Positions 18,805 to 28,670 are shown, numbered from the stretch's first letter. The stretch: 56,221 nt of DNA from Chrysophaeum taylorii (GCA_029834535.1 JAQMWT010000345.1:1-56221); one strand, 5' to 3'. Made by a program: numbers and translations. Notes: a model not told the origin generated them from the letters alone.

Positions 18805-21465
18805 ATGTGGCGTTGGTTCGTGTTGTGTGGCGTCGCGAGGGCCGCAAGGATGTCGGGGCTGCGGGCCGTGGGTCAAAGGGTGTCGCGGCTTGTGGAGGAT
18901 GCGACGCCGGCGAGCGGGGTCCTGCTGCAGAACGGCGAGTCCGAGAAGGTGTGGTGGCCGCGGCGGGTGGCGATGGAACTGGTGCTGCGGCGCGGGTCTC
19001 GGATCTTCGAGGACCTCGACGCGGACGGCGACGGGCTGCTGACGGCAGCGCAGGCGCGGATCGGTCTTGCGCGATGGGGGGGTATCTTCGAGGCGGACGA
19101 GCGCGCGCTCGAGGCGTTGGCGCGGGAAGCGCAGCGGGTAGACAAGCAGCGTTTCCTGGAGATCGGTGCGCGCGAGGCACGCGAGCGGCGGAGCCTCCGA
19201 CGGGCGGTGCGGGTGCTCGCCCGGTCGGTCGGGTCGGCCGACTGGAGAAAGGTGTTCGACTCGTTGGACGCGAGGCCTCGCGACGGGTACCTCACGGCGG
19301 CCGAGATCTCGGTGGCTCTGTCCCGGCTGGGGGTGGAGTCGGGCGAGGACGTGGGGGCGTTGGTGGCCGAGTACGACGAGACCGGGGACGGACGGCTGAG
19401 TTTTGTGGAGTTTTCTAGACTGGCGTGCGACGCGTTGAACCGGAGACTGGACCTCGAGTCGGCGAGGGCTAAGGTCGCGACGAGGAGGAGCCGCCCCGTC
19501 GACGCCGTGACGGCCGAGCTCGCGAACCGCGAGGCCCGGCGCGCCGTGGAGGCGGGGGAGACCGACTTGGAGGTGGTCGAACGCAAGATCGAGGCCTGCC
19601 TCGAGAAAAAAATCAACGACCCGAGAGGCGTGCTGGAAATGCAGGATCTGTTGTACTCGAGGTTCAAAGCCCGGTACGGACCCGTCGACGACGCGCTGTC
19701 GGCGCGGCGGCTCCGGCTGCTCAAGGCTTTGCGCGAGGGGGATTTGGGGTCCATCCGGGCCTTGACCGACATGAGCTGGGACTTCGCGTACCCGCCCGCT
19801 CGCTTCGATCGAGAGACCGAGGGTTGGTGTCGCACGCCCCTCTGCCTCCTCGTGCGGCCCGACGAGGGGAACCTCGCCCCCTTCTTGCCGGGCGTATCGA
19901 CGCGCGCGCGCCTCGAGCTCCTCGAGGACGTCCTCGCCTCGGGCTGCGCCGACCCAAATTTCCCCCGTACCTACTGGAGCTCGCCTTGCGTTCACGCGTG
20001 CTTCGAAGGAGACGTCGACGCCCTCGCCCTTCTCTTCGCGTACGGCGCGAACCTCACGCAGCGCGTCGAATGGCTGTGCCAGGGGGAACCCGGCTTCACG
20101 CTCGCCCACGCGGCGGCCTTCAACGGCAACCTCGACATCCTGAGATTCCTCGAAGGAAAGGTCCCGAGGAGGCTCTTCGCCGCGCTCGACGCCGAGCGCA
20201 GCAACCCCCTCCAGACCCTCCTCGAGAGCTCGTGCGACCTCGAGACGGCCTTTTTTCTTCTCGACGAGTGCGGCTGCGACGGCTTTTCCCGCAACACGAA
20301 AACGCGATCCGCGCTCTCGATGGCCGTCGAACGCCTTCCCACGCTCGCAGCGGCTCTCCTCGAAAAGAAGTCGAGATTCGAGTACCGGTGGTGGGGCAAC
20401 GACCTCTTCTATTTCAGCTACGACGGCATCGTTTTGCCCCTCGAGGACGGCGCGGCCATGGCCGTGCGATCGCTGGATGGCGGCGATCTCGTCGCGATCG
20501 AGGACCTCGTCGTCAGACACGACCGCAAGGAACTCCTCGAGACGCCCGTGATGCGCGACCTCCTCGAGCGCAAGTGGCGCTGCTTCGGGAGCCAGGTCTA
20601 CTCGCGACGCATCCTCGCCCTCGTCGCGATGCTCGTCGCGGTCTTCGTCGCGCCTAACGTCGACGACCCTTTCCTTTTCGCGGCCAGCCTCGCCGCCCTC
20701 GCCGCGTCGTGGACCTACTTCGCGCGCGTCGAGGCGACCGAGATCATCCGCGCCGCCTCCAAGGAAGTCTCGACGCTCCGCGCGATCAAAGACCACTTCT
20801 CCTCCCTCTGGAACTGCTTGGACGCTGTCAACCTCCTCCTCGCGCCCGCCGCCGTCGCCTCGAGTTTGCTCGAGGACGACGCGCTTCTCGCCTCGGCCGC
20901 GCCCCTTGTCGGACTCCTCCAGATCACCCTCGCCCTCCGAGCCTTGCAGTACGCCTCCATGTACCGCGACTTTGGACCCCTCCTCGTCACCCTCCTCGGC
21001 ATGCTCGGCGACTTTTTCCGCTTCTCCCTCATCTTCGCCGTGGTTATCGGCGGCTTCTGCAACGCATTCTACACCCTCGTCCACTTCGGCGGCCAGGGAG
21101 GGGGGCAAATCGCCGACGACTTCTCCTACGCCTCCATCCTCCAGGAAATGGTCCTCTGGCTCTGCGGCCAGGTCTCCTTCGACAAGTTCACCTCCCTCGA
21201 CGGACCCAGGCTCGCCGGCGCCCACCTCCTCTTCTGGAGCTACCTTGTTTCCTCCTACTTCATCCTCCTCAATCTCCTCATCGCCATCTTTAACTCCACC
21301 TACGAGGGGGTCGTCGCCAACTCGAACTCCGAGTGGCTCCTCGTCCGCCTCCAGGCGATGCTCGAGTTCGAGGCCCCGGACTTTGACGGCGTCGACCTCT
21401 ACTTCAGGCAGCTCCAGGACCTCTCCGACAGCAGATCCATCGGCACCACCACCTCTTCCTCCTGA
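18805..21465 (+). CDS. EF-hand/ankyrin/TRP-like cation channel
   Basis: An 886-residue intact frame from an ATG. Residues 60-210 contain EF-hand loops: DADGDG at 72-77 and DETGDG at 191-196 ending in E202 are canonical, while the DARPRDG loop near 155-161 is degenerate. Residues about 350-450 carry ankyrin-like repeats (SSPCVHACFEGDVDALALLF, TLAHAAAFNGNLDILRFL). From about 590 on, six hydrophobic segments fit a TRP/voltage-gated-like pore module, with a pore loop before LLFWSYLVSSYFILLNLLIA (S6). It is probably a calcium-regulated plasma- or endomembrane cation channel; ion selectivity cannot be read. Codon use is strongly GC3, as in the other host genes. The opposite strand has an even longer open frame, which is a composition shadow. 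Confidence 0.85.
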   Translation: MWRWFVLCGVARAARMSGLRAVGQRVSRLVEDATPASGVLLQNGESEKVWWPRRVAMELVLRRGSRIFEDLDADGDGLLTAAQARIGLARWGGIFEADERALEALAREAQRVDKQRFLEIGAREARERRSLRRAVRVLARSVGSADWRKVFDSLDARPRDGYLTAAEISVALSRLGVESGEDVGALVAEYDETGDGRLSFVEFSRLACDALNRRLDLESARAKVATRRSRPVDAVTAELANREARRAVEAGETDLEVVERKIEACLEKKINDPRGVLEMQDLLYSRFKARYGPVDDALSARRLRLLKALREGDLGSIRALTDMSWDFAYPPARFDRETEGWCRTPLCLLVRPDEGNLAPFLPGVSTRARLELLEDVLASGCADPNFPRTYWSSPCVHACFEGDVDALALLFAYGANLTQRVEWLCQGEPGFTLAHAAAFNGNLDILRFLEGKVPRRLFAALDAERSNPLQTLLESSCDLETAFFLLDECGCDGFSRNTKTRSALSMAVERLPTLAAALLEKKSRFEYRWWGNDLFYFSYDGIVLPLEDGAAMAVRSLDGGDLVAIEDLVVRHDRKELLETPVMRDLLERKWRCFGSQVYSRRILALVAMLVAVFVAPNVDDPFLFAASLAALAASWTYFARVEATEIIRAASKEVSTLRAIKDHFSSLWNCLDAVNLLLAPAAVASSLLEDDALLASAAPLVGLLQITLALRALQYASMYRDFGPLLVTLLGMLGDFFRFSLIFAVVIGGFCNAFYTLVHFGGQGGGQIADDFSYASILQEMVLWLCGQVSFDKFTSLDGPRLAGAHLLFWSYLVSSYFILLNLLIAIFNSTYEGVVANSNSEWLLVRLQAMLEFEAPDFDGVDLYFRQLQDLSDSRSIGTTTSSS

Positions 21466-21824
21466 TATATATGTATATACTACGCCTCTTCTTCTGTTAA
21501 AGGACTGGCTCGCTACTACATTCGACGACGGACGTGCTCATCCATAGCCTGCGATTTATCACCACCTACTAATAATCGTTCGAGGCTGCGATTTATTATT
21601 ATTCGAGGACTTCTTCTCTCTTCTTCTTCTTCTCTCTTCTTCTTCGTCATCTAAGGCTCCGAGATTCACGAACTACAACTCGCGGATTTAGGCTCCGATT
21701 TACGAACCAACGCTCGGAAGACTCCTCCTCCTCCTCCTCCGATTCATGAAGATGAATAATAATTATTCGAGGACGGACTTCGAAGGCTCCTCCTCCTCCT
21801 CCGATTCCTCCGATTCTTCATGAA
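21466..21824. other. intergenic with CTT/CTC microsatellites
   Basis: Convergent intergenic space between the channel stop and the next minus-strand stop. It holds (CTT)n, (CTC)n and repeated ATTCGAGGAC and GGCTCCGA words. No gene seen. Confidence 0.55.
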
Positions 21825-22139
21825 CTAATTATCGTCTCGCATTGATTCGCCCTCGACTCGCCGGCGCTCGAGTCGCTTCTCGTAGACGGCCTGCTGCAGG
21901 CGTTCGGTTGATGTTTGGCCCCCGGGATTCAGAGTCGTGACGTATGCGACCATCCTCGAGCAAAACGGAATCCCGACGAAGACAATGCCGACGCCAATTG
22001 CGACGGCAATCTGCCACGCGTACTGGGCCTCCACCCCCTTGAGCTCCCTGTCGTACTTCTTCAGCACGCGGTTCACGCGAATCACATCGCCGGGCTGATA
22101 TATCTTTTTAAAGAGCGCACGCCTGCTTGCGTGGAGCAT
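21825..22139 (-). CDS. small single-pass membrane protein, possibly mitochondrial
   Basis: A 104-residue frame from an ATG at 22139. The N-terminus is basic and amphipathic (MLHASRRALFKKIYQPGD), as in a mitochondrial presequence. A hydrophobic segment AWQIAVAIGVGIVFVGIPF is followed by a charged, R/E-rich tail. I do not recognise the family. Size and topology suit a small inner-membrane subunit or assembly factor (speculation). Its start faces the FAD monooxygenase start with 55 bp between. Confidence 0.6.
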   Translation of the reverse strand: MLHASRRALFKKIYQPGDVIRVNRVLKKYDRELKGVEAQYAWQIAVAIGVGIVFVGIPFCSRMVAYVTTLNPGGQTSTERLQQAVYEKRLERRRVEGESMRDDN

Positions 22140-22194
22140 CGGTCTCTTAGTGGGTGCGTGTTGCGGAAACCCTAATATATTAACTTTTCCAATA
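22140..22194. promoter_or_regulatory. compact bidirectional promoter region
   Basis: Only 55 bp separate the ATG of the minus-strand small protein (22139) from the ATG of the plus-strand monooxygenase (22195). The gap includes an AT-rich CCTAATATATTAAC stretch. Any core promoter must lie here or inside the facing genes. The claim rests on the chosen starts. Confidence 0.45.
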
Positions 22195-23451
22195 ATGGCC
22201 GCCCCTGTCGATGGTTATGAGGACGCGGCGAAGCTCCTCGAGGCGTTGCCTCGGCTCGGCGTGCCTTTGGCGTCGCGAAGTGTCGCGTCGAAGCGCGTTG
22301 TGGTGTGCGGCGGGTCGGTGGGCGGGCTTGCCGTCGCCGCGTGTCTGCGGCGCGCCGGGTTCGAGTCGGTGACGGTGTTGGAACGGTCGGTGAGGCTGGG
22401 CGATGGAGCCGGGGTCGGCGTGGACGACGCGAGCATGGGGATCTTGCTGGGGCTCGGGGTGTCGCTCGAGAGTCTGGAGACGACGCGATGGATTGAGGAG
22501 GTGGCGACGACCGGCGAGACGCTGTTCCGGGCGCCGTACCCGTACTGGTCGACTCGGTACGCGGATATTCGCCGTGGACTCGCGGCGAGCGCTGGGAACG
22601 TGCGATGGGGGTCGCGCGTCGTCCGCGTCGAGAAGGAGTACGTGGTGCTCGAAGATGGCGAGCGCGTGGCGTACGACGCTCTGATAGCCGCGGACGGGCC
22701 TAGGTCGTCGACGCGAGAACTCGTCGAGGCCAGAGAGTTGCGGTACGCGGGCTACACCGCCTGGCGCGGCACGGTGTCGCGGCCGGGCATCCGGGACGTT
22801 TTGACCTTCGTGCATCACGAATCTCTAGCCTCTCACGGCGTGCTCTACGATATCGGCAACGGCGTGACGAACTGGCTCGTATACGAGACGAGGCCCCCGA
22901 GCGCCGGGGCGGGGAAAACGACGGCATCCGTCGACCCCCGGGAGGCGAGGGCCTTCCAGGCTGTGGCCCGTTCGGAGTGGGGGGAGGTGTTGGGGGGAAT
23001 GATCGAGGCCACAGATTTCTCGGAGATCTTTAGAACTGACGTGTATGACTTGGAAACCCCTCTGACGCGCCTCGCTTCGGACGACGTCGCGCTCGTGGGC
23101 GACGCGGCCCACGCCGTCACCCCGCACGCCGCCAAGGGTAGTAATATGGCGATTCACGACGCCTACGTCCTCGCGTGCGCGGCCGCGACAGCCTCGGACG
23201 TTACTACTTGGCTGGCCGACTACTCGCGCCGCCGCGAAGCGGACGTTTCCGCCACTTCGCGCTTTTCGAGGCACGTCGGCCGCCTGCGCAACCAGGGGGC
23301 GGCTCTCCGGGGGGATTTCGAGGAACGAGTCCGAGAAGTCCCGTACCTCGCGCTCCCGACCGACCCCGTCTTCGACCCGGTCTGGGCCGTGCACGGCACT
23401 TCTTTCTATCTAGACCACCGGCGGCGGCGGCGGCGGCGGCGACATCAATAG
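22195..23451 (+). CDS. FAD-dependent monooxygenase
   Basis: About 418 residues from the first ATG (22195); the frame is open further upstream only with a GTG. The N-terminal Rossmann motif is VVVCGGSVGGLAVAACLRRA, ending in an acidic residue in VTVLERS. The DG motif is ALIAADGPRSSTR. The second FAD motif is VALVGDAAHAVTPHAAKGSN. These are the three fingerprints of class A flavoprotein monooxygenases (p-hydroxybenzoate hydroxylase fold), which hydroxylate or epoxidise small molecules using NAD(P)H and oxygen. The substrate cannot be inferred. The C-terminus is a run of arginines coded by a (CGG)n repeat, which may be a read-through of low-complexity DNA. Confidence 0.85.
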   Translation: MAAPVDGYEDAAKLLEALPRLGVPLASRSVASKRVVVCGGSVGGLAVAACLRRAGFESVTVLERSVRLGDGAGVGVDDASMGILLGLGVSLESLETTRWIEEVATTGETLFRAPYPYWSTRYADIRRGLAASAGNVRWGSRVVRVEKEYVVLEDGERVAYDALIAADGPRSSTRELVEARELRYAGYTAWRGTVSRPGIRDVLTFVHHESLASHGVLYDIGNGVTNWLVYETRPPSAGAGKTTASVDPREARAFQAVARSEWGEVLGGMIEATDFSEIFRTDVYDLETPLTRLASDDVALVGDAAHAVTPHAAKGSNMAIHDAYVLACAAATASDVTTWLADYSRRREADVSATSRFSRHVGRLRNQGAALRGDFEERVREVPYLALPTDPVFDPVWAVHGTSFYLDHRRRRRRRRHQ

Positions 23452-23538
23452 AGGAAAACAAACTCACTTCCTCCTTGCGCGCGTATTATTCATTCATTCA
23501 TTCATTCATCAACAGAGCCCATCATCATCCATCATGGG

Positions 23539-24558
23539 TCATGGGTTTTTTGTCTTTTTGGACAAGCCGGGGATTCGGGGGCGGTGGTCCTCGCGGCGGG
23601 GGGGCTCGGTGATTTGGGGAAGCGTCGTAGCGGCGAGAATCGCCGGGACGATCTCGGAGAAGAAGCACCAGGTGCTGAGGAGCTGGGAGGTGAGGCGGAA
23701 GGCCTCCCGGAGGCGGAGAAGGGGCTTGGAGACGGGCGGGGGCTCGATGGGTCCCCCGCCCCTGGGCCTCGTTGCCGGGTCGATCGACCGGAGGAGCTGG
23801 CGCGCGCGTCGGCGCGAAATGACCTCCTCGAGGTAGAGAGCCTTCGCGAGGGTGCCGACCTCGAGATGTTTGTCCCGCGCGAAGCGGCGGGCGTTCCGGT
23901 AGGCCGTAGTCAGGAGACGGTCGACCGTGGTGCGTTTCCAGAAGGGCACGTCGAGGGAAAAGAGGTCGATGTACGTCTTCGCCAGGTACTTGGCCAGGTC
24001 GATGTCGCTGCCGGCGCCGACAGTCGGCGAGCCGAGGAGCTCTTGCTCGGCCGCGCGGCCCGCGAGGGCGATCTCCATGAGCGACAGGAGGTCCTCGGCG
24101 TCGATGACAGAGAGCTTGCGCGTATAGCTGTGCAAAGTGAAGCCGCCCATCGCCGGGTGTCCGAGGCTCAGGCGCGCGCACCGCAGCTGGAAGGCCTGCT
24201 TGCGCTGCTCGGCCTCGAGGAGGGCGAGGGCGTGCCCGCTCTCGTGCACGGCGATCCGCAGCTTGTCTCCCGGCTTGGTGCGCAGTCGTTCCCGCGATGC
24301 GCGAGTGGCTTCGAGGCAGGCGATCCACCCCATCACCCGCGACACCCCCGACAGCACCTTGACGCGCTCCGGCGGGGGCATCGGCCCGAGGAACTCGATG
24401 AGCTGCGCGACCATCATGTCCTCCGGCCGACCCATGGCGGCGGTGGCGGCGAACAACACCACCACCAGCATGACGAACGAAAGAATACGAACGAGGGTTT
24501 CTTTGCAAGATTCCCGACGCTCACGGCAGGAGAAGTGTGCAAGTATGGATGACGTCAT
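23539..24558 (-). CDS. M41 (FtsH-type) metallopeptidase domain protein lacking AAA+ module
   Basis: A 339-residue frame from an ATG. An N-terminal hydrophobic segment at about 25-42 (ILSFVMLVVVLFAATAA) is a signal or anchor. The zinc-binding motif HESGH is at 105-109. IALAGRAAEQELLG and VGAGSDIDLAKYLAK follow, matching the M41 helix and the region of the third metal ligand (Asp). FtsH proteases normally have an ATPase domain of about 250 residues before this; here it is absent, so the protein is probably ATP-independent or works with a partner. A second hydrophobic patch near 280-310 could be a membrane segment. Organelle location is likely but not provable. It converges with the FAD monooxygenase across about 85 bp holding CGG and ATTC repeats. 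Confidence 0.8.
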   Translation of the reverse strand: MTSSILAHFSCRERRESCKETLVRILSFVMLVVVLFAATAAMGRPEDMMVAQLIEFLGPMPPPERVKVLSGVSRVMGWIACLEATRASRERLRTKPGDKLRIAVHESGHALALLEAEQRKQAFQLRCARLSLGHPAMGGFTLHSYTRKLSVIDAEDLLSLMEIALAGRAAEQELLGSPTVGAGSDIDLAKYLAKTYIDLFSLDVPFWKRTTVDRLLTTAYRNARRFARDKHLEVGTLAKALYLEEVISRRRARQLLRSIDPATRPRGGGPIEPPPVSKPLLRLREAFRLTSQLLSTWCFFSEIVPAILAATTLPQITEPPRREDHRPRIPGLSKKTKNP

Positions 24559-24629
24559 TCACAGTATGCCCTAACACTCCCCCCTGTTGTAAAATCCCAA
24601 ATGTAGGTTTCTCGGACAATTAATAGTAT

Positions 24630-24858
24630 TAGGGTCGGATAAGAAAACGAGACTAGCCCGGCTTTTTCCTTTTTTTGCGTGAGGGGACGAAAGGATGCCG
24701 ACTTCACTATGGGGACTAGTTCCATCGCGACGATCTCGCGGCGTGGCGGCACATACTGCCTGAGTACAAATGAACATAGCTCAGCGATCCGTTGAGTATG
24801 TCTTAGTACAAACTGAAACATAGTTAACGGCTCGTACGAACTTTCTTATCCGACGCTG
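24630..24858. mobile_element. hAT-like MITE, copy 2 (inverted)
   Basis: Reverse-complement copy of the element at 115-374, with ends TAGGGTCGGATAAGAAA and, inverted, CAGCGTCGGATAAGAAA (one substitution). Its interior matches closely but is about 30 bp shorter. No target duplication is visible. Confidence 0.72.
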
Positions 24859-25088
24859 TGCCAGGAGGGTCCTTTGCCTCTACCACCTGGCGTGATGACT
24901 TTATCGAGCGCGTCCTCCTCGCCTATCTCTCAAAGAGACCGGCATCCCCGCCCTGTCCGAGGCTTTCTTTCGGCATCTTTGCTGACGTCGTCGCCCCTGC
25001 CCTTGTTCGCACACAGCCGATAGAGATATCAAGGCAATCTCGCCCAACGAAACGTCGTGCCTAACATCCTCACCACCTCACTCGATAT
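24859..25088 (+). other. left flank of the copia insertion, unassigned
   Basis: GC-balanced sequence with an open but unrecognised frame (VLLAYLSKRPASPPCPRLSF). It ends in GATAT (25084-25088), the left target duplication of the C1 copia element. Its original right-hand neighbour is 49781 onward. Confidence 0.4.
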
Positions 25089-25443
25089 TCCAGAGAGCAA
25101 CACTATTATGTGTACGACACTGGAACATCGCACTCCTTTCACACCTATCTCCAAAAGAGGGTTTTTTTCTCTCCGCAATACGGCTTTCCCTCTTTCCTTC
25201 CTTACCCTTCCGCAATTACTTATTCATGACTATGAAGAATACAGTCTGAAGCTCTCTTCCAACATGGAGTAGGTCTCCAGGTGCGTACCGTCAGGTACGG
25301 TGTTTTCTGTTTAATTAACAGAGGCTTCGTTCCTCGTTGTCAGTGTAAACGCTTCTATGGGACTTAATGTCCTTAAGGAGTTAGGGCATAAATCCCTAGC
25401 ACGCAGTCTCTACCATGTACCCGGAGAGGGTCAAATCTCTCCA
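25089..25443 (+). repeat. C1 5' LTR
   Basis: Begins TCCAGAGAGC and ends CTCTCCA, directly before a tRNA-Met-like primer site. Compared with the 3' LTR it lacks about 52 bp near its 3' end. The decayed relative at 55.7 kb has that segment, so the 5' copy carries the deletion. Confidence 0.88.
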
Positions 25444-25463
25444 GGTCATGAGCCCAGACGCGT
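25444..25463 (+). promoter_or_regulatory. C1 primer-binding site, anticodon-half tRNA-Met type
   Basis: The 20 bases immediately after the LTR, GGTCATGAGCCCAGACGCGT, are the reverse complement of an ACGCGT...CTGGGCTCATGACC string. That string looks like the D-arm end and anticodon stem-loop of a tRNA with CAU anticodon. Drosophila copia is known to prime from a half tRNA-iMet molecule in this way. Confidence 0.65.
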
Positions 25464-25925
25464 AGGTGTGTCAGCCCAACTGTGTTGTGCCTATAATGGA
25501 GTGATCAGTTTACGCCGAGTACAACAAACGTGACAATGTGTTTGGCGGTAGTCTGCTGTACATGTTTGTTGTGTCACGGTATTTGACCACCAGTTAATTT
25601 GGTTTGTGACCGAGTTGGGTCGGCCACTGGTCATATGCACTCGTATAGCCAATAAATTTAAATTTTTTTCCCTATACAAGCCGCGGAAACTTGTACGGGT
25701 TTTTCCTTCCATTCCCCAACAAAAGGCTGTCTGCTCGAGAATTAATCTATTCTCCAGTCTCAAAAACATCATGCTTAAATGGCATAATGATTTGTTTGGT
25801 CTTGTATATATGCTCACGCTTAAAATAGCGAACTGTACATATTCCTCCGCATGTTAGAAGCCCTTCATTCAAACATGTCAACTTGTTCTATTCTTCCTAT
25901 AACCTATTTTCAATAGGTCACGACT

Positions 25926-26945
25926 ATGTCAAAACCAAAACCAATATCCACCACGGATATTTATAAACAGGAACAAATCCTCGTTGATAAACTCAACTCC
26001 GGATTGCGCTTTCAAGACAATTCGACCAAGGTGAGCTTACAACTTGAGATGCTTCGCAGGCATATGACAAGCCCATACGCGGACGCATTGTTCTGCTTCG
26101 ATTCGTATGGCGCTTACACCCGGAATGCTCCGGAGTACAACCAACTTCTCGAACACGAAGTTGATATAATTTTCGCTCAATGGAAAGCTGAAAAAATTAA
26201 CGAATTGCAGTTACCTAATGAAGATGCCTTGCCTGATCATCTTAAGACTTGGCACGTCAACTCTTCACATCAATTATCAGTTGATGCTCGAAATAATCTC
26301 GAACGACTTTTCTATCAAGAGTCATATAATCTTGTTCGACCCGAATTGAATGAGGATGTCAAGCGTGTCCTCCCTTTATTAGATACCCGATTCCCTAAAT
26401 CAATCGTGTATGACTCATCTCTAACCAACATATCCTTTACAGGTCTCTCTAATGCCGATTGGATTAAATATTGCGAAACTTATGCCGGGTTCCTGTACAC
26501 GTTCTTCAATCTAGAATCTCAAGAACGCCCTGCCCTCGCCATGTGGCCACAATTAAAGAAGATTTATGCTTTTACTACACACCCTAATAAACTACGTGCA
26601 GTAATGCTTTTAGCTTACCATTATTATGAGACAGTGTCATGTACAGATGTCACTGAACTTAAATCTCAGTTTAATCGAATGTCCTTAAATGTTAATTGGT
26701 ATGCTCATGTATTTGTCGAACAACTCCTTGCTTTCCAAACTCAGGCAAAGCAATTAAACCATGACGAAGCATCAATTCAATTTAATGATTCCATAATCGC
26801 ACTTAAAGCTCACGAGGAGATCTATCGTCTATATGCTAATCCCTCTGATCACGAGCGCTATTCTCAGTCTTTATTGGAGTGGTGCAAACTCTACGAGACA
26901 CGCTCAGGGAATCACTCGACTCGAGATCCTAAGTTTCAAAGCTAG
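25926..26945 (+). CDS. C1 gag, N-terminal part
   Basis: A 339-residue frame from ATG, AT-richer than host genes. It is mostly alpha-helical in composition and matches the C2 gag pieces (DSYGAYTR / DSYEAYTR, YAGFLYTFFNLES / YATFLYTYFNLES). No CCHC zinc knuckle. The stop after DPKFQS is probably a frameshift, because homology to C2 continues downstream in other registers. Confidence 0.75.
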   Translation: MSKPKPISTTDIYKQEQILVDKLNSGLRFQDNSTKVSLQLEMLRRHMTSPYADALFCFDSYGAYTRNAPEYNQLLEHEVDIIFAQWKAEKINELQLPNEDALPDHLKTWHVNSSHQLSVDARNNLERLFYQESYNLVRPELNEDVKRVLPLLDTRFPKSIVYDSSLTNISFTGLSNADWIKYCETYAGFLYTFFNLESQERPALAMWPQLKKIYAFTTHPNKLRAVMLLAYHYYETVSCTDVTELKSQFNRMSLNVNWYAHVFVEQLLAFQTQAKQLNHDEASIQFNDSIIALKAHEEIYRLYANPSDHERYSQSLLEWCKLYETRSGNHSTRDPKFQS

Positions 26946-28670
26946 TTGATCCTAACGATGTTCGTCCGTTATTGGAGTTCTTGTTATAGATATATAATGA
27001 GACAAAGTTCTCATCTAACCGACGCTTGGATAAACCCGCATCATGGATTCCATATATCCCTGGTACTACCGCTACCAAGCCACCTATGGTATTATTTATG
27101 GATACTATTCATCAATCCCACGACTCTCTAAACAATGCTTACTCATTGTTAGCTACTGTTGCTGGACAGTCTGGTTTTAACGCTCGTAAGCTTCGTTTTG
27201 CGAAAGATAAAGCATCGACAATAAATTTCACCTCGTGACACGTCCTACTATCGTTCACCCACAAACTATAATGTCAAAGGCACCAGTTTCGACCGTCCTG
27301 TCTATTCACTGTCCTCTAACCGCATCTCACGCTCCAATATGCCACTTATGGACAGGGCTACTTATCAAGTTGACCGACTTCGCCACCTGTTTGGTAAATT
27401 ACAGGAAGCGAATCCCAATCCTTCTACCGACTCTAAAATGGTACAGGAGGAAATGAAGAGCTTACTGAGTACCCTTTGGACAACCGCTTCCCAAGCTTCG
27501 ACACAGTCTCTAGATCCTGACGAAGCTACTCAAGTTCATCTATACTTATCACGAGTGGATACAATGTCCAACACCATATCGAACTTCTTAGAAGCCGATA
27601 AAGAATCTCGTGTTATAGAAGAAAAGTATCAAGCTGAAACTTCTGCTCCTGCAGCGTCCCCCAGTGATGCGGAGCAGAGGGGGACTGCTGAAACAGAAAA
27701 GATGTTTCATACTTTTCTATCTATCAAAGATGATGAAATCGATAATATTCCTCAACCGCTACTGCAGCACATAAATGCTAAAGCCCAGAATGCCATCGTT
27801 CGTCGTCAAGCTCGGGAAACTTCTTCGCACTCCGAGCTCCCCAACAACCAACCTAACGAAGAAAATGAGGATGGTACAGATCCCCCTGTGTTGCTACCGA
27901 AATTAAACAATGGTTTTACACTTGTCGTAGTACCTTCCGAACAAACGCAAAGTTTCATGACACAGTACGTGTTTGATCAAAGCTCTACACATGCCTGTTA
28001 TGCATCAATGCTTAAATTGTACAGTGAGTATAATTTACCGCTAATGACTACGCCAGGATATGCTGATGCGTGTGCCTCTCAAAATGTGATTAATTTCAAA
28101 CGTTACGCTGATCCAATACACATCGTTAAACTACCCGAGTCCTTGTCACCCGCTATTCAGACAGCTACCGACACTCAAAGTACCACTCATGCCATGATAA
28201 TAAGAACCGTCATCCCCGCTCTCCCAAAGCATCCTAACGTGGGATATATAAAGTTAGATGTTGCGCTTTTCCTACCCAAGCAAAACGACCATAACGATCC
28301 CGATCTGCACATCATCAGCATGACTCAATGGGGAGAAGATAAACTTGGTATACATCTTTATGGGGTTGAATTTAAAGGACAATCATCTATCCAGAGTAAA
28401 ATTGACGACAATGTCAAGATGACTTTGTTTAGATTAAACAACTTGTCGCCTACTCTCCCTATTTATTCGCTACAACAAGCGAAAGCTCAGAAAATGGAAC
28501 TTCGCTCACTACAGTTCAAACTAAGTGCTTTTAACGAACAACGCGAAATGCTTAAACTATACGCAAACCTTCTGGAACGTGAAATTTACGTCCCATGGCT
28601 CAAAACCATCTTGGAATCAATGCATTCGCAGTTGCCTTACATACCCAAGCATTTCTCACCTCCTGTATGA
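26946..28670 (+). CDS. C1 gag C-terminus and protease
   Basis: Homology to C2 gag resumes (RRLDKPASWIPYIPG against RRLERPVSWQPYVEG), then the main frame is open from about 27339 to 28670 (443 residues). The protease is recognised by alignment to C2: DACAS at 28065-28079 stands where copia retropepsins have D-S/T-G-A-S/T, followed by SPAIQTAT and PNVGYIKLDVALFL. The glycine of the active site is cysteine in both elements. A CAGAGGGGGA motif lies at 27675. Confidence 0.65.
27675..27684 (+). promoter_or_regulatory. internal polypurine-like motif (C1, gag/PR)
   Basis: CAGAGGGGGA, sharing GAGGGGG with the 3' polypurine tract of the element. It codes QRG in the frame here. Confidence 0.45.

Noticed and set aside
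18433..21225. A 930-codon open frame antisense to the channel gene, longer than the sense gene
   Set aside because: It is rich in E, R, G and V from reverse reading of GC-rich codons and shows no domain. The sense frame has clear EF-hand, ankyrin and channel motifs.
22150..22194. Upstream extension of the FAD monooxygenase (would give a myristoylation-like MGACCG start)
   Set aside because: The first codon is GTG, not ATG; the first ATG is at 22195.
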